Below, piece after piece: positions 40,401-53,537 of a stretch of DNA of 64,000 bases. Source of the DNA: Dirofilaria immitis. Lineage: Eukaryota > Nematoda > Chromadorea > Rhabditida > Onchocercidae. Both the position numbers and the translations under genes were made by a program. Position 1 is the stretch's first letter. Every line of letters starts with the position of its first letter. Under the pieces are notes generated by a model. It was not told where the DNA came from. It was given only the letters and a program-made list of their open reading frames with translations, and ran no database searches. The stretch spans positions 8,789,501 to 8,853,500 of the forward strand of contig JAKNDB010000068.1 of the NCBI GenBank assembly GCA_024305405.1, given 5' to 3'.

Positions 40401-43400
40401 CTATTTATTTCATGTTTCAATAGATGCAGAGCAGTTGGAAGAGCAGTCTCTGAGTATCCCACTTTTTCAGCTGTTTAATAATATTAAAAATTTAGAGTTT
40501 CAAATGATTTATTTTTCTTCTTTTATTTGTATGATTAATTTTGCAGCACCCAATACTTGGCCGAGATCAAAAACAATTTTTTCGACTCTAGTGGCACCTC
40601 AAGTTCTTTCTGTAAAAATTCAGCACCAACAATACTGAATTTTGTGTCAACTGCATATCAAACTGTACCAAGTACTTCATCTTGCGAGGAAACTACACCA
40701 ATGGATCCAGCACCCTCGGAAGTTTCTTTTTCAAATCATATATTATCGTTGTTTCTTATTTCACATTCTTCTTTATTATTGAAACTATTGTCTTTCGGAG
40801 ACACAAACTAGCAAAACACTGGCCATCATTTTTCTTCCTGGAGATACCAAAGCATATATTGACTTGACCAAAGTGCTTGACATTTTTTCATCAAAGCCTG
40901 TGCGATCTTTCCAGGATATTGAGAAGATTGTTTGAATTTGTTTAATGTTTGAATTTATCTAAAATTTAATGATAGATAAAGGAAGGAACAAAAGAAAAAA
41001 GCAGTAATGAAGAAGTAATTTAGGACGAAAAAATTATAAATCCAAACTTCGAGATTTCAGTAATTTAGGACGAAAAATTATAAATCCAAACTTCGAGATT
41101 TCAGTAATTTAGGACGAAAAAATTATAAATCCAAACTTCGGGATTTTATCAATATTGTGAAATGATTTACTTAAAATATTTTTATATTTTTTATTAGCAA
41201 GAAAGCAAAGAAAGGAAAAACCAAAAACAAATATTCCGAATACACAGAGAAGAAAACGAAGTGTTTCAGGTTAATATTAATATATCATTAAATTGATATC
41301 TTACTTTTTCAGTAATAGTGAATTTTATTATGTTCGAAATTTGCTTTTCAAAAATTTCCTGAAAATTCATAAAAAGTTCTGCAAAAAATAATTCGCAAGA
41401 AATTCAGAGAAGGAAATTTATGGGAGATCAGATTTTTATTTATTTTCGTTGCAGAAAGTGAAAATTATTGTTTTTTTATCTAACAAGAATTTTTCAAGTG
41501 ATGTTTTATTTTCTTAAGCGAATGGAAAAGTAAAAATAAGAAAAGAAGGCGACTTCGAGAGTCCATTTCGGTTTCTTCCGGCAGTAGTAGTTCGGGGAAT
41601 AACGAAACGAATGAATTGAGCGAAGACAGTTCTCGCAGTAGCAGCAGTACTGTTAAAAGAAAACATCGGCATCGAAAAAAGGAATTGTAAAAGTGAGTGA
41701 TATATTCGAATGATAGCGGCACATCGAAGTCTGTTATCTCTTATTTCATTAATCGTAGAATTCTTGATATTTTTCTTAGTGCTGTTCTAGTATTCACTGT
41801 TCTATTGAGATTAAGAATAAAATATAGATGTGTGTTTTTATTTCGTATAAGATTTCCTTCTTCTTTAAATCTTTTCTTTCTCTTATTTCCTTAAAAAACA
41901 AACAAACAAACAAAACAAAAGAAGCAAAATCTTATCTTCTGCTTGTTTTTGAATTAAATAATTATTAGCATATGTTCATAATCTTGTTTCATATAACCTA
42001 AAGTGAAAAGATAGAGTAAAATTACGATAGTTGTTAAATACTAGCAAATTACTTCTATCTCACGATTCTAAGAAATTGTGCTATCGCCGACTAAATTTTT
42101 GTCTGGTTTTGATTCTTTTCAAAGAGTAGCAGAAGAGGAGGTGAGTGAAAAAAATTGGGGCAGTAAGTAGGTTTCTATTTTTTTGGACAGTAGACTTTCA
42201 ATTGCATTTTTTCTTGTTTTCTAATTACAGTTCGAATTTTTCTCTATCATTAATATGCTTGCAATATGTAATCAGCTTGATATATTATTTTGTAATGATT
42301 GGAATTTAAAGTAGAATTTGAATGTTTTTCAGGAATGTAAATATTATAAGAAGAAAGGACTAGACGGAACTAATGATTACTACAAGGTATGAAATTTATT
42401 TCAACTATATTAGATTGCTAAATTTTTGGATTATGAAGTAGATTTGATTACAGGCATATGAAATGGAACACGTATGCTTTCGAAACTGATTGAAATTTAA
42501 TGAAATAGATAATTTTATATTGTATTTCAAACATATTGAAATATAATATTGATAACGTCAGTTGAGACTGACTTTCACTGAGATTTGAAAAGATGAAAGC
42601 AGTAAATTAGTGAAAAAAAAGCTGTAAAAAGAAAAATTCATTTTTAATTTGTTTTATCTTTATTCATAAAATTTATGAAGGAAATATGATGTCGTAAGCG
42701 TTGCTTGATTTTTCTCGTATATTTATATAGGCTACAATAATTTTACGAGTGCGCATCAAAAAATTCTGACATTCTGATTGCATTTGATTTCTAAACAGAT
42801 ATTTCGTACCTCCTATTTTTTTATTCAGGAAATTGTAATTCGAAAAATGATAATATCAGGAGATGTTCACATGAGACTAAATCAGATTTGCTTCAATCAC
42901 CAGAACTTATGGAAGAAGTGGAAAGTTATCAACGTATACGAAAATATAAGAAACAGGAGCAAGAAAGTGTTAAACAAGATGAGCGTTTCGTTGAGCCAGA
43001 TGTAGATTTACCAGATTTAGAAAGTGTAAGTAGTGAGGAAGATCAACTTAATGTGAAGCAGTGCCAAGAACTTAAAGTGCAGTCAGCAGTGGGTTTTATT
43101 GCAGTTTTTGAAGTTGTTGCTCATTAGAAAAATTCTAGAAGATTAGTTTAGTGACTGTTTAAGAAATTAGAAAATAGTTCAAAAAGTTAATGTTGATTTA
43201 GCGATGTTTGAAGCAGTTTATCTGTAACTTAACTTTGAGTTCGTAACACAAAATGTTCATCATAATATTGCAGTTCACTGAATCCTGAAAACTTCAATAT
43301 TCCCAAATTTCCAGACAAAAAATAAAAGTCATGGGAAGATTTCGTCAATGAAGTATATTCGTCAGCAACAGTCCAAACATGTTGATTGGCGAAAAAGCGA

Positions 43401-46400
43401 ATCATGGAAAAAGGCGTAGACAACGGTATGTTCCGACATTAAAATCTAAAAATAAAACGCTAAAATTTTCAAGAGAGGTTTTCTATATGTCTGCTTTTCA
43501 AAGAGTAGAAATGTTTCGCTGATGCGGCGTCTGCCTTTCTCTCACTTCATTGCTGTTAAAAAAGTCGTGAAGATTGAAATGACAATGATGAATTTTTCTG
43601 CAACATTATTCTTTATTAGAAGAAGATTATTTTTTATTGCAGTGACCATAGAAGTTACAGAGATCGAGAAAGTTCTAGTCTAAGTGGAAATGAAAAAGGC
43701 CATAGATGGTCTTCATCTTCAACTGCGGAATCAGAAACAGAATCTGATGAACTGTCTTCTTCGAAAACTTACAAAAGGTATAGCTTTGAAATAGATTTGT
43801 TTTAGGAATAAAATTCAATGAACCACTGATTTAACGATCTTTGAACCACTGATTTTTATTTGAAATTCAAGTATAAATCTCATTGTCTCGACTAAGAGGT
43901 TTGCAAATAATAATTTTCAAAAATTTAGATTTTTAAAAAGAAATGTGAGCCTTCCATTATGTGGAAGCTTGAAAGGATTGGAAGCAAAAGGTTCATTGAT
44001 TTGTATTTTAGTATACTTGACAATCACAAGAAGAATGTCTTCGATTTTCTTGTTTTGTCTTAAATGAATCCTGGATTTCGTAATTATGAACATGATTTAT
44101 CTCAATTTTTTTGTTAAATCGATAAATTATTGGAGAAAGTAAATGATTTTTCTTTTTCGAATTTCGTAATAACTGCTGTCCTCCTTTCAGGACATGTAAA
44201 CATCTTTCAAGTCTTCATCCATCGAAAAATTTGCAAATGATGAACTTATCGGTTTTTTTTTTTAATATATTAATATACGTAATATTATAATCCTTTAAAG
44301 TTCAGTCTTTGCATAAACTGCAAATATAATCAATTATGAATGAGAAAATGAGCATCTGAAATTGAAGTCCATTGAAGTTTTAATGCAATAATAAAAGGAT
44401 ATTTAAATGTTACGAGTTGACATAATTGTCAATTTATCCATGAGATACTCTTCAAATTGTAGAACTACAATAAGTTTGAGTTTTATATCACTGAAATTAG
44501 AAATTTGTCTAGGATGTCGTTGAAGCGGTGACTGCAAGCAGCGAAGAATCAGATGATGAAGAAGTCGGAACAAGTGATATAATACATCGGCCAACAGTGC
44601 ATGTAAAAAGTAGCTTATTAAATTAACCAATTATAACATTTCTTATGATCAGACGATTTTCAAGAATTTTGATAAATGCAAATTTTTTGATTTTTGAAAT
44701 TACGGCATTTTCATCATGCTGCATCTTTTCAGAGAATGAGTCGACTCAGTCGTTACAAACACCTCTTTTATAACTTCACCCGAGAAACTTTCCGGTGATT
44801 CTCCACTTCCATGCGTTATTCAATCTAATCCTCCAGCAGAAAACTTGCGACCTTCATTTGAACGACGACTCGAGAATTTATTTCGATCATCTTCAATGCA
44901 ACCTTCGGTAGTCATGTCAAAATTTTGTAATTTGTGTTTTTTTTGGGGGAGGGGGAGGAGGAGGGGAAGGGGAAGAGACGGTAGGTTAACACAAAAACGA
45001 AATGAAGAAAATTCAAAGCAATTATAACTGTATTCATTTGCTTAAATTCGTTTTACCATGAAAATTAGTTTCAAATTAAAATAGAGCGATAAAAACGAGG
45101 GTTGAGGAACTGAAAAATAAAGGAAAAGTAGTATTATCTCGAAGATTTGGGAATATGATAGCATCAAATGTGGATGGAGGTAATTTGTTATAGATTGTTT
45201 AGCTGGACTCTAAGTTTTGGAGTTTTCGATTTATATTGTTTGCAACGGCTTAATTCTCTTAAATTAAAATAGTATTGAACAACAGAGAATGAAGAAACAT
45301 GAAAATGATTCTTTTCCGTTTTTCAGACAATAGAAACACACGAAAAAGAACGGCTAAACGACGCAGTCAATATTTCAGTTCCATCTGTTTCAGGCGACTA
45401 TATAATAATTTTGTCTTTAAAAAAATATAGTTCCAAATTTTTAAGTTTCGTTTTGTCAACATATTACAAATATTTTATAGAATTGTATTGTCTTTCTCGT
45501 CTAACTTCGCCATTATTAGTTATTAATGTTTTATATGGTATACACGATCTGGTTCAAAATAGATTATGCTCTTTTAGTATCCAATGAAAACGCTTGAAAA
45601 TTTATCTGAAATGTTGAGGATGGTTTTCTGAGTGGCGAGAAAGCATTTTAACTGACTTATTAAGTACATTTAATATACATATGAAAGAAATGAAGAAATG
45701 CATTCGTAAATTATGGTATAAATCAGGTCCATTACCCTTAGTTAAGTTACCTGAACAGTAAGTGAGATTTCATATTTCTATAACTGATATTGTCTGAACA
45801 TATTCTGAAATTATGAATATAAATAGTTCACATCAATTTGCCAGCTAGCATATGCATATGCATTTTTTTGTTTTGGCTCATTAAAATGTTAAATATTTTT
45901 TAGCTCTCGATGTCCCCTTTTTTCCATCAAATGCAGCAACCAATGCTGTGATGCAGAAAAAGTACCTTCATCTAAAGCCTTTTTGTCGAACGCAATAGTG
46001 CAGAAGCTACTGTTGGCAAATGTCCATCTCATTTGAATTCTACGTAAGTTCGATAAATAAGATTTTGGAGAAAAATGTTTTATTAGTTCGAAAAGTACAG
46101 CATAAGAGTGTTCAGCAAAGGACACTCTTATCGAATAGTTTCAATTCTGCAATAACAAAAAAATGGACTGGATTATGAATATGTTCTTTAGGACTTTTAA
46201 TTCTTGCAGCTACTGCATTCGTCTTTTTCCGCTTGAGTTTTTATAACTCCTTGTAAAAGCTTGTGCAAGTCGTAAAATTCAGATCATATTTTTGTTTGCA
46301 GTTTTCTTAATTTTTTTACTTATGTTGCTCTTTTGTTACATATGGAAATAGAAATATTTTTACGACGCTAACAGTTTCTAAGTACAATAGAAAATCAGTT

Positions 46401-49400
46401 TTACATCATTCTCTCCAATTATGAACCTGTTCTTTTAACTGTTTTTTGCAGCAGTAAAAAAATATCTAACATGCCAAACAATCATTATTAGCATGAGAAT
46501 TGCCGTCATTTGAATTATATTTAATACTTTTTCATTCATTATTCCTTTTGTTTCTTTTTCTTAAACAATGGGTCTTAATTTGAAATATTTTTATACTCTT
46601 TTTTTTTCGATTCATTTCTCTTTAAATGTTTAGCGAATCCTGGGCAAACTCACAACTAGTCGCAAATTCGATACGTCACGATGCCATTTCAGATCCAGTT
46701 TCTTTTGAGGCAAGTAATTTTTTTAACAACAGTTGAAAGGCATATAATTTTGTTCCTATATTTTGTTATTCAGTTTAGAAATATTAATCAGTTTAATTGC
46801 CGACGTAAACATCAATTTAATCCAATTGCTGAGTAAAATTTCTTGATTTATATCTTAACTTCATACTTTACAGATTGGTGTATCTTCCCTTGTGAATGCT
46901 ATTAATGAGGATAAGGAAGAAAATAAACATTTGGATAAAATTATGGAAGAACATGAACTGATTAAGGATCAGGAAATAAAGATAGGATGTGAATTAAAAG
47001 AAAAGGAAGAGCGTAAGGAATTAGAAGAACAAATTTTGGAAAAAAAGGTGAAGATTGTGTCGTCGTTTTTTTGTTGTTTTGTTTATTATTTATATCTCGA
47101 CGTCTATTTCTCAGTTGCATTGAAAATTTATTTTATTTTTAGAAAGCAGCTCGCGAAAATTACGTGCATGCAGTGTATGTGGCAGTTCGTGAAGACCTGA
47201 AAAACGTTTTGCTAAAGGATTTAATGCGTAAAATCGAAAGTGTTGCTTTTGAGAAATTGGAACAAGGATGGAAAGAAAGAAATAAGGCTAAAATTGTGGT
47301 ACTAGCTTATTCATATCTTTTTATCTACGAAATAGATTAATGATTCCAAAACAAGATTATTGGGATGTGCAATTTTTAGTATATCTAGCAGTTCGTGAAG
47401 ATCTGAAAAAGAAAGTTTTGGAGATTAACTGCCCAAAATTGTGCATTCTTTATAATATATAGCACACGCTTACATTATTTTCAGCATTAACATTTTCTGC
47501 TATATCATCTTGAAAGAAATATGCAGCATTATTTTTAATGAATATGTTTCGAATATTGAGCTTAATTTCATATTTCCCAACATTGTCATGCATTTTCTGA
47601 AATCATATGTTTTTAGTCTAGCGCAATGATATCTATCATTCAGGTTATTTAAGTTTAAACTATTGATGGCGAAATTCCTAGTCTTAAATGAAATGATTTA
47701 ATGAATTTTATAAATTTTCAATTTAAAAAAAGATTCCAATCTTATCAGTCTTTTATCTGTTTTCAGGAGCAGGATGATGATTCTTGGCAAAACGACATAA
47801 AAGACAGTGCTACCGATATCCCAATGTTAACAATTGATAAACCCTGCATTCCTTTAGTCGAGCAAACTGTGAGGTAGAATTATGATATTGCTATTCTTTG
47901 AGTTAAGTAATTTTCAGATAGTGTTAAACGATCTATTTAAAATGATCAACAACCTTTGAAATCGTTTTAATATCGATTTGTTTGAATGTATAAAAGAGTC
48001 CTGAAAATATTCTATTACGATTTTAAATTGATTTTTTTCAATTTATTCAAAATGTATTAATATTATACATAGACCAGAAATCTTTTAAACTATTTATTAT
48101 TTTAAGTTCAAAATGCTTTCACCCAACTATTGACATTATAGTATTTATATTTCCAACTTTTCTTTGAAGTAATGTTTCTATTTTCTTGAAATTTACCATG
48201 CTTTTTAGTTCAAAAGATTCACTGAATGAAATGGTTCGGCGAGTAACTGAACAAACGAAGGCTGAAATGTCGGCAGCATTTGGTCCCGACACAGTGGCGT
48301 TATTGGGCACTGGATTATTTTTCAAAGGGTTAGGCATTGCGCGGAATATGCCCAGTTTCAAAAAAGTTGGTTATTTCTGTTTTCATTAAAATAATTGTTA
48401 GTGAATTATTCAACTTGTTATTTATGATAAATACTATAAAATAAAATTTTATATCTTTTTCATTACGACGATTGTTTTTTTGTTTGTTTGCGCGCTTTCT
48501 TCTTTGATTATAAAATTTTTATCTTTCCGAACTCAAATAAGGTAATCTTTTTACTATTACTAAAATCATATTTCTTCTTTTATGATTGATATAACATTCT
48601 TTCTCAGCTAAAGCTTATTTTTCCCATTTTATATTTGTAAATTATCCTTAATCTAAAAGCTGTTATTTCCAGAAACAAGCGCACTCATCACCGAGACGAA
48701 AACAACGATCCAGAAGTAGTAGTTGCAGATCTTTTTGTTCTGCCTATTCACGTACAAGAAGCGACAGAACTCCAGAATCAAATCGAAGCTATGAAAGAAG
48801 CGAAAGCCAGCATCGGAGCGAAAGTAGCTTGCCTGGAAGAAGAAGTTCAGATGATGAAGAAGCTAAAAGTGAAAATGAACGGTATTATTTAGTTGATTAT
48901 TATTAGGAATGAATAGTTTATCTCTGTTTTATGAAATTTAATACAAAATGACTATCGAAGACCTCTTCCAATATTTGAAATAATGTAAGTAAAAGTTAGG
49001 TTTAGAATCTGCAGTTCATTTAAGAGAAGCGGTGTTAAGTCTGAATAAAATAAATATAAAATATATTATTTTTCCCAACATTGTCATTAGGGTTCATTTA
49101 AAGAAGTGTTTGCTGAAATGTTCTTTTATTTAAATGCTTTTGATTTCGAATTTCAGTTGATTTATTTCATACCTCTTAATTTTTTTATGAAGAAATAACT
49201 GTTGAATGATTTTTAGAAGCACAAATGGAAGTGAGTCGACATGCTCAACTGATCGTTCAAGTCGGACACTTTCAATAAGAAAACACTTTAGTTCTGGAAC
49301 TTTCACACAAACTGATGGATCAACAAGTGAGGAAGATGAAGACGAAGAGGAAGAAGTGGACGAAGAGGAAGAAGAACAGGAGCATGTCGAAAAGGATTTT

Positions 49401-52400
49401 GATGAACTTTGTGCAGCTAACAAATTATCTGCATGTTCTGGTTAGCAGAAGATTTCCAGTTAATCAGAATAACATAAATGATTAAATTAAAATCTGGAAG
49501 TTTTTTCGGTGTTAATTTTAAGAATTTTTTTAACACGTGCGTAGATTTTTTATTTCTTAACAATAACTTCTTTTTGAATGTTTTTCTTTCATTAGAAATA
49601 TTCCTTTCCGGAGTTTAATATATATAATCTCAATGCGTAATAAGATTTTTATATCTCATATAGTTTGAATATCTATAAAAAAATAGCCTCTTATTTTCTT
49701 TGCAAAAAAGATTTGGTTTTCGTCTTTAAGAATTTGAAGAAAAACCAGTGTTATTCGTTAAAACTAAAACTGGAGCTTGTGGTGGAATTGAATCGTTAAG
49801 GTTTGTGCCTTTTTACTCATTTCTTCTTGAAGATTTGCATCGAAATGTTTTTGAGGAAAAAAATGGTGTTCTATATAAGTGCATGTTTTTATTTAAAAAC
49901 TGTTGGATTGTGAAATGTGCTATAATAAATTATAGCAATCGTACAGCAACATCTTACTTGATAGAACATGATAAAATTACTGAAGAATTGCGAGCGAGAA
50001 ATAATAAGGTAAAGGTTTCATAACTATTTCTATAAATAATTCGATTTAAATAGGTCATATTTTCTGGTAATTTTGAAGTAAATTTGATTTTAATTTCATT
50101 AAATTAGTGTGAAGAATTTTTTCGAAAAGTTTTTTACTTTTTACGTTTAGGAATTTGATATAAGATGAATCCTCAATGTAATTGTTTCCATTCCTCCTTT
50201 TTTATCCATGTATTATGATGAGGGAAGACTTGTTTAGTGCCAGTCAATAACAATCTCATAAGACTCCACATGTATGGTTAATCAATTTTATATTTGCTTT
50301 ATGTATAATCAACATCAAGTATTTTAAGTCTTCAATTTGAAATTGTTGAATCACGTTAATTTATTGAGGTACTCGGTATTGCAAATATAGAAGGATATTT
50401 CAATGATCACTGCTACCTTCCAGTAGAGTTGTCGGAACAACTGAAAAAGAATTTGAAGAAAACGTATCAGCATGCAGTGACAGCGAAACGACATCCTTAG
50501 AGTTGTATGAGACGAAAAATTGGGAAAATCAAAGGAAACACTGCTACAACAACATTTACAAGATAAAACTGGTATGGTAATACTGTTAGTATAAGTAATT
50601 CATTCTTCAGCAATTCCTTGCTTAGTGATATATCAAAAAAGAACAATGCAACGCTCAAGTTCTTTTCGACACACAGTTTCAAATCGATTTTGTTTATAAA
50701 TATTCCTAAATACTAAAATACCTTATGAATCAAAAATAAGAATTTTCAAAACTATAGCAAAAATAAAAAACGATGCTATCGAAATGAACTTGCTTCGCTA
50801 CTTCCACCACCCGTTAATGTGGAACAGCTTACATGGGAGTCAAGTTGGAAATCTACAAAACAGTGGGAGAAAAGAACCCATAAAGAAGAAAAAGAGATTT
50901 TCTGGAAGTTTGAAAAAGTTAGTTTTATTCGAATTTTGATCTCTGATTTTTTATTTGTTATAATGGGTTTTAAGAGAGAGAGAGGGATGGTGTACGGTAT
51001 TAAAAATAAGATTTGAACATAATCATTTTATTTTTTCTTGGTATAGATTTATGATTTCCTCTTTCAAGGAAGGTCTAGATGCAGAAGATTTAATGTTTCT
51101 GGAAAAAGCATTTCATGAAATGCAAAATGATGGAACGGCAACATGGAATAGAAAATTGTATTGGATACCACCGAGAAAAGTGCCGATAGTTCATCTGTTG
51201 GTTAGAAATTACTAAATATTCGAATAGATTTAAATTCGTTTTGCTACTTCACCATGCAGTTATAAAATATTTTGGTTTGGTAGTATAAAGAATACATTTT
51301 CTTACTTTTTCCTATTACTAATATTCATTTTATAGGATAAACCGAAGAAAATTGGAAAAAATATTTACTATTATGATGATCTTGAGGTAAGTTCTTGTTT
51401 TTTTATAAAATAAGAGAGGGATGCTCAAAAACCTATGAACTTTTTAAATTAATAAAGTTCCTAAAGGCTTCAATACTACGCATACATTTTTTATATCAGC
51501 CGCAATTTTTTCTACAGTTGGAAGGTGTAGTACCTCATTCGTCAGGATGTGCTCGTACAGAAGGTTATTATAAATTATCCCACAAGGAGAAGAGGGGTGT
51601 TCTACGACGACCGGATGTTTTTTTAACGGAAATAAGTGAAAAGGTTTGTGATATTTAATATTTACGTATTGCGAAATTGCTAATAGTTTTAAGAAAAATT
51701 ATTTATTGAAGTGAAGAATCAAAAAAAAAAATGAAAACCAGTTGCAGTGATATTCTTTATTAATAGCTAGGCTGATGACTGAATAGACTAAGACTGATGT
51801 ATTTTTTTATCCTTATGTATAACTATTTTAATGAAAGATCATTAAAGTGCTGTCACTAATAAATAAGGAATACAGTCTAAAGGAAAGATTTGCATATTAT
51901 TTGCAGGATACAGTTGCTAGTAAAGATTCTGTAATGAGAGTAATATTGTTTATATTCCCATTTATAGGATGATGAAAAAGCTCGATATCTGATGCAGTCT
52001 ACGCGAGAAGCGCGTAGCATGAATCGTCGTTTATTAACATCAATGGGTGATACCTCATCGGATATATTTAAAGTCAATCAATTGAAGGTAAATTATGTGA
52101 ATTTTATTTTGAAGGGAAACTTTTTCAGATATTTATTAATGGATGAGGAATTTAAAAAAATTAATTTCTTAGTTATTTACAGAAAGTATTGATTTTGAAT
52201 GTTATTTCCTTAACGCATAAAATACTTTACATAGTTTAAGAAATAATTTTTATAACACTACCGATGTAGTTTCGTTATAATTCGAGGAATATTTGTCTGT
52301 TGTTTAGGTTATATGTTTTATTTGCAATTATAATAATCGGCAGTTATTAAGCGGAAGGCACAAATGTGAAAACCGTATAGACCAGTTTAATGAGTAGTAT

Positions 52401-53453
52401 ATAGGTGATGAAAAAGAGGTAAGTTAATTGAAGAGAAGTACCTCTTTGATTCTTGGATATTTAATTGTAAACTGAATAATGAGAGTTCGAAATTGTGAGC
52501 CGAGAAAGACACAAAGATAATATGACTAAAATTTTCTTGTTGTTTCTTTTATTTTGTTCCTAATTTTTTCCTGATTGCAATATCATGTTTTTCAAGATCT
52601 TGTTTTCAATGACCCAACTCGGAACTGCAACATATGTAGACCTCAAAAATTATGATAATGATAACTGCATGTTGAGGAGACTTAATAATTCCAGCTCAAA
52701 AGATTTGCTGCGTTATATAGACGATGTATTCATATTTAATAAACAGATGAAAATATTTTAATTTCTAAACCTTAGTGATGCTTTTTCTTTACTTTGGATC
52801 AGAAACTTGTTTTCAGTTTCGTAAAAAACTAATCAAATTCGCTCGATCTCGTATTCACGGTTGGGGTTTATATGCATTGGAAGCAATTGCTCCGGATGAA
52901 ATGATTGTTGAATATATCGGTCAAAAATACGGCCAACAGTGGCGGATGAACGCGAGAAACGTTATGAAAGACGTGGCATGGGTTCAAGCTATTTATTCCG
53001 TATTGATTCTGATAATGTAGGTTGGATCACCTTAAAATTTATTTTTATTTTTAGTATTTATAAAACATGATAACAGTGTCGAAAGAAATTCAAATATGTA
53101 TTGACAAAGTAGTTGTTAGTCGTTATATAGATTCATACATATACTGTTTTTATTATCAATATTTCGATATCGAGATATGTCTATGATTGAGACTTGATTT
53201 ATTTATCAAATGAATTTTGCAGGTTATCGATGCAACACAAATGGGAAATTTGGCACGATTCATTAATCATTCATGCCAACCAAACTGTTATGCGAAAATA
53301 GTTGTAGTAGATGGTGAAAAACGAATTGTTATTTATAGCAAATTGCCAATCAGTAAAGGCGATGAAATAACATACGACTACAAGTTTCCGATTGAGGAGG
53401 ACAAAATTGATTGCCTATGCGGAGCACCAGGATGTCGTGGATCTTTAAATTAG
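37479..53453 (+). CDS. set-2: SET1/SETD1 histone H3 lysine-4 methyltransferase (COMPASS catalytic subunit)
   Basis: Nuclear enzyme that methylates H3K4 at promoters. N-terminal exons 37479-37630, 38122-38211 (SDPRNPL, like the WDR82-binding DPR motif), 38428-38525, 38677-38866 ([33 protein letters not shown]), 39057-39169, 39385-39547, then 39942 onward. The Ser/Arg-, Ser/Thr- and Glu-rich middle (about 40000-46000) is only partly resolved (clear exons 42829-43025, 43643-43777, 44513-44602, 45085-45179). Further exons: 46634-46709, 46874-47047, 47143-47295, 47767-47873, 48209-48365 ([14 protein letters not shown]), 48673-48881, 49217-49440, 49731-49800, 49936-50008, 50758-50917, 51047-51200 ([19 protein letters not shown]), 51336-51386, 51518-51643 (Win motif [10 protein letters not shown]), 51968-52087, 52817-53016 ([20 protein letters not shown]), 53223-53453 ([18 protein letters not shown], post-[13 protein letters not shown]). 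Catalytic NHSC and zinc cysteines are intact. Several one-base indels break the frame, including in SET (52923-52927). The start may be 37479 if one G is missing. Confidence 0.94.
41015..41144. repeat. 45-bp tandem triplication inside the SET1 gene
   Basis: Three head-to-tail copies starting GTAATTTAGGACG at 41015, 41060 and 41104. The copies are nearly identical; the middle one has five A instead of six after ACG, the same kind of one-base loss seen in the exons. It lies in a probable intron. Confidence 0.92.
46710..46873 (+). other. GC-AG intron in SET1
   Basis: The exon ending at 46709 (SDPVSFE) is followed by GCAAGT, the usual context of functional GC donors, and joins in phase 0 to the exon at 46874 after TTTACAG. 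No GT donor restores the phase. Confidence 0.65.
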
Positions 53454-53531
53454 TAATCATCAGTTGACTCTTTATTATCTTCGCTGCCACATATTAACGC
53501 TTAAATTGCACTGCTTGCGAAATTTCTTTGC

Positions 53532-53537
53532 AATAAA
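53532..53537 (+). promoter_or_regulatory. Candidate polyadenylation signal of SET1
   Basis: AATAAA 79 bases past the SET1 stop codon, the first canonical hexamer after it. Confidence 0.55.

Noticed and set aside
48119..48361. 80-codon minus-strand frame
   Set aside because: Shadow of the conserved SET1 exon 48209-48365 on the plus strand.
49130..49423. Ser-rich minus-strand frame
   Set aside because: Antisense of the Glu/Asp-rich SET1 exon 49217-49440, whose sense frame and splice phases are well supported.
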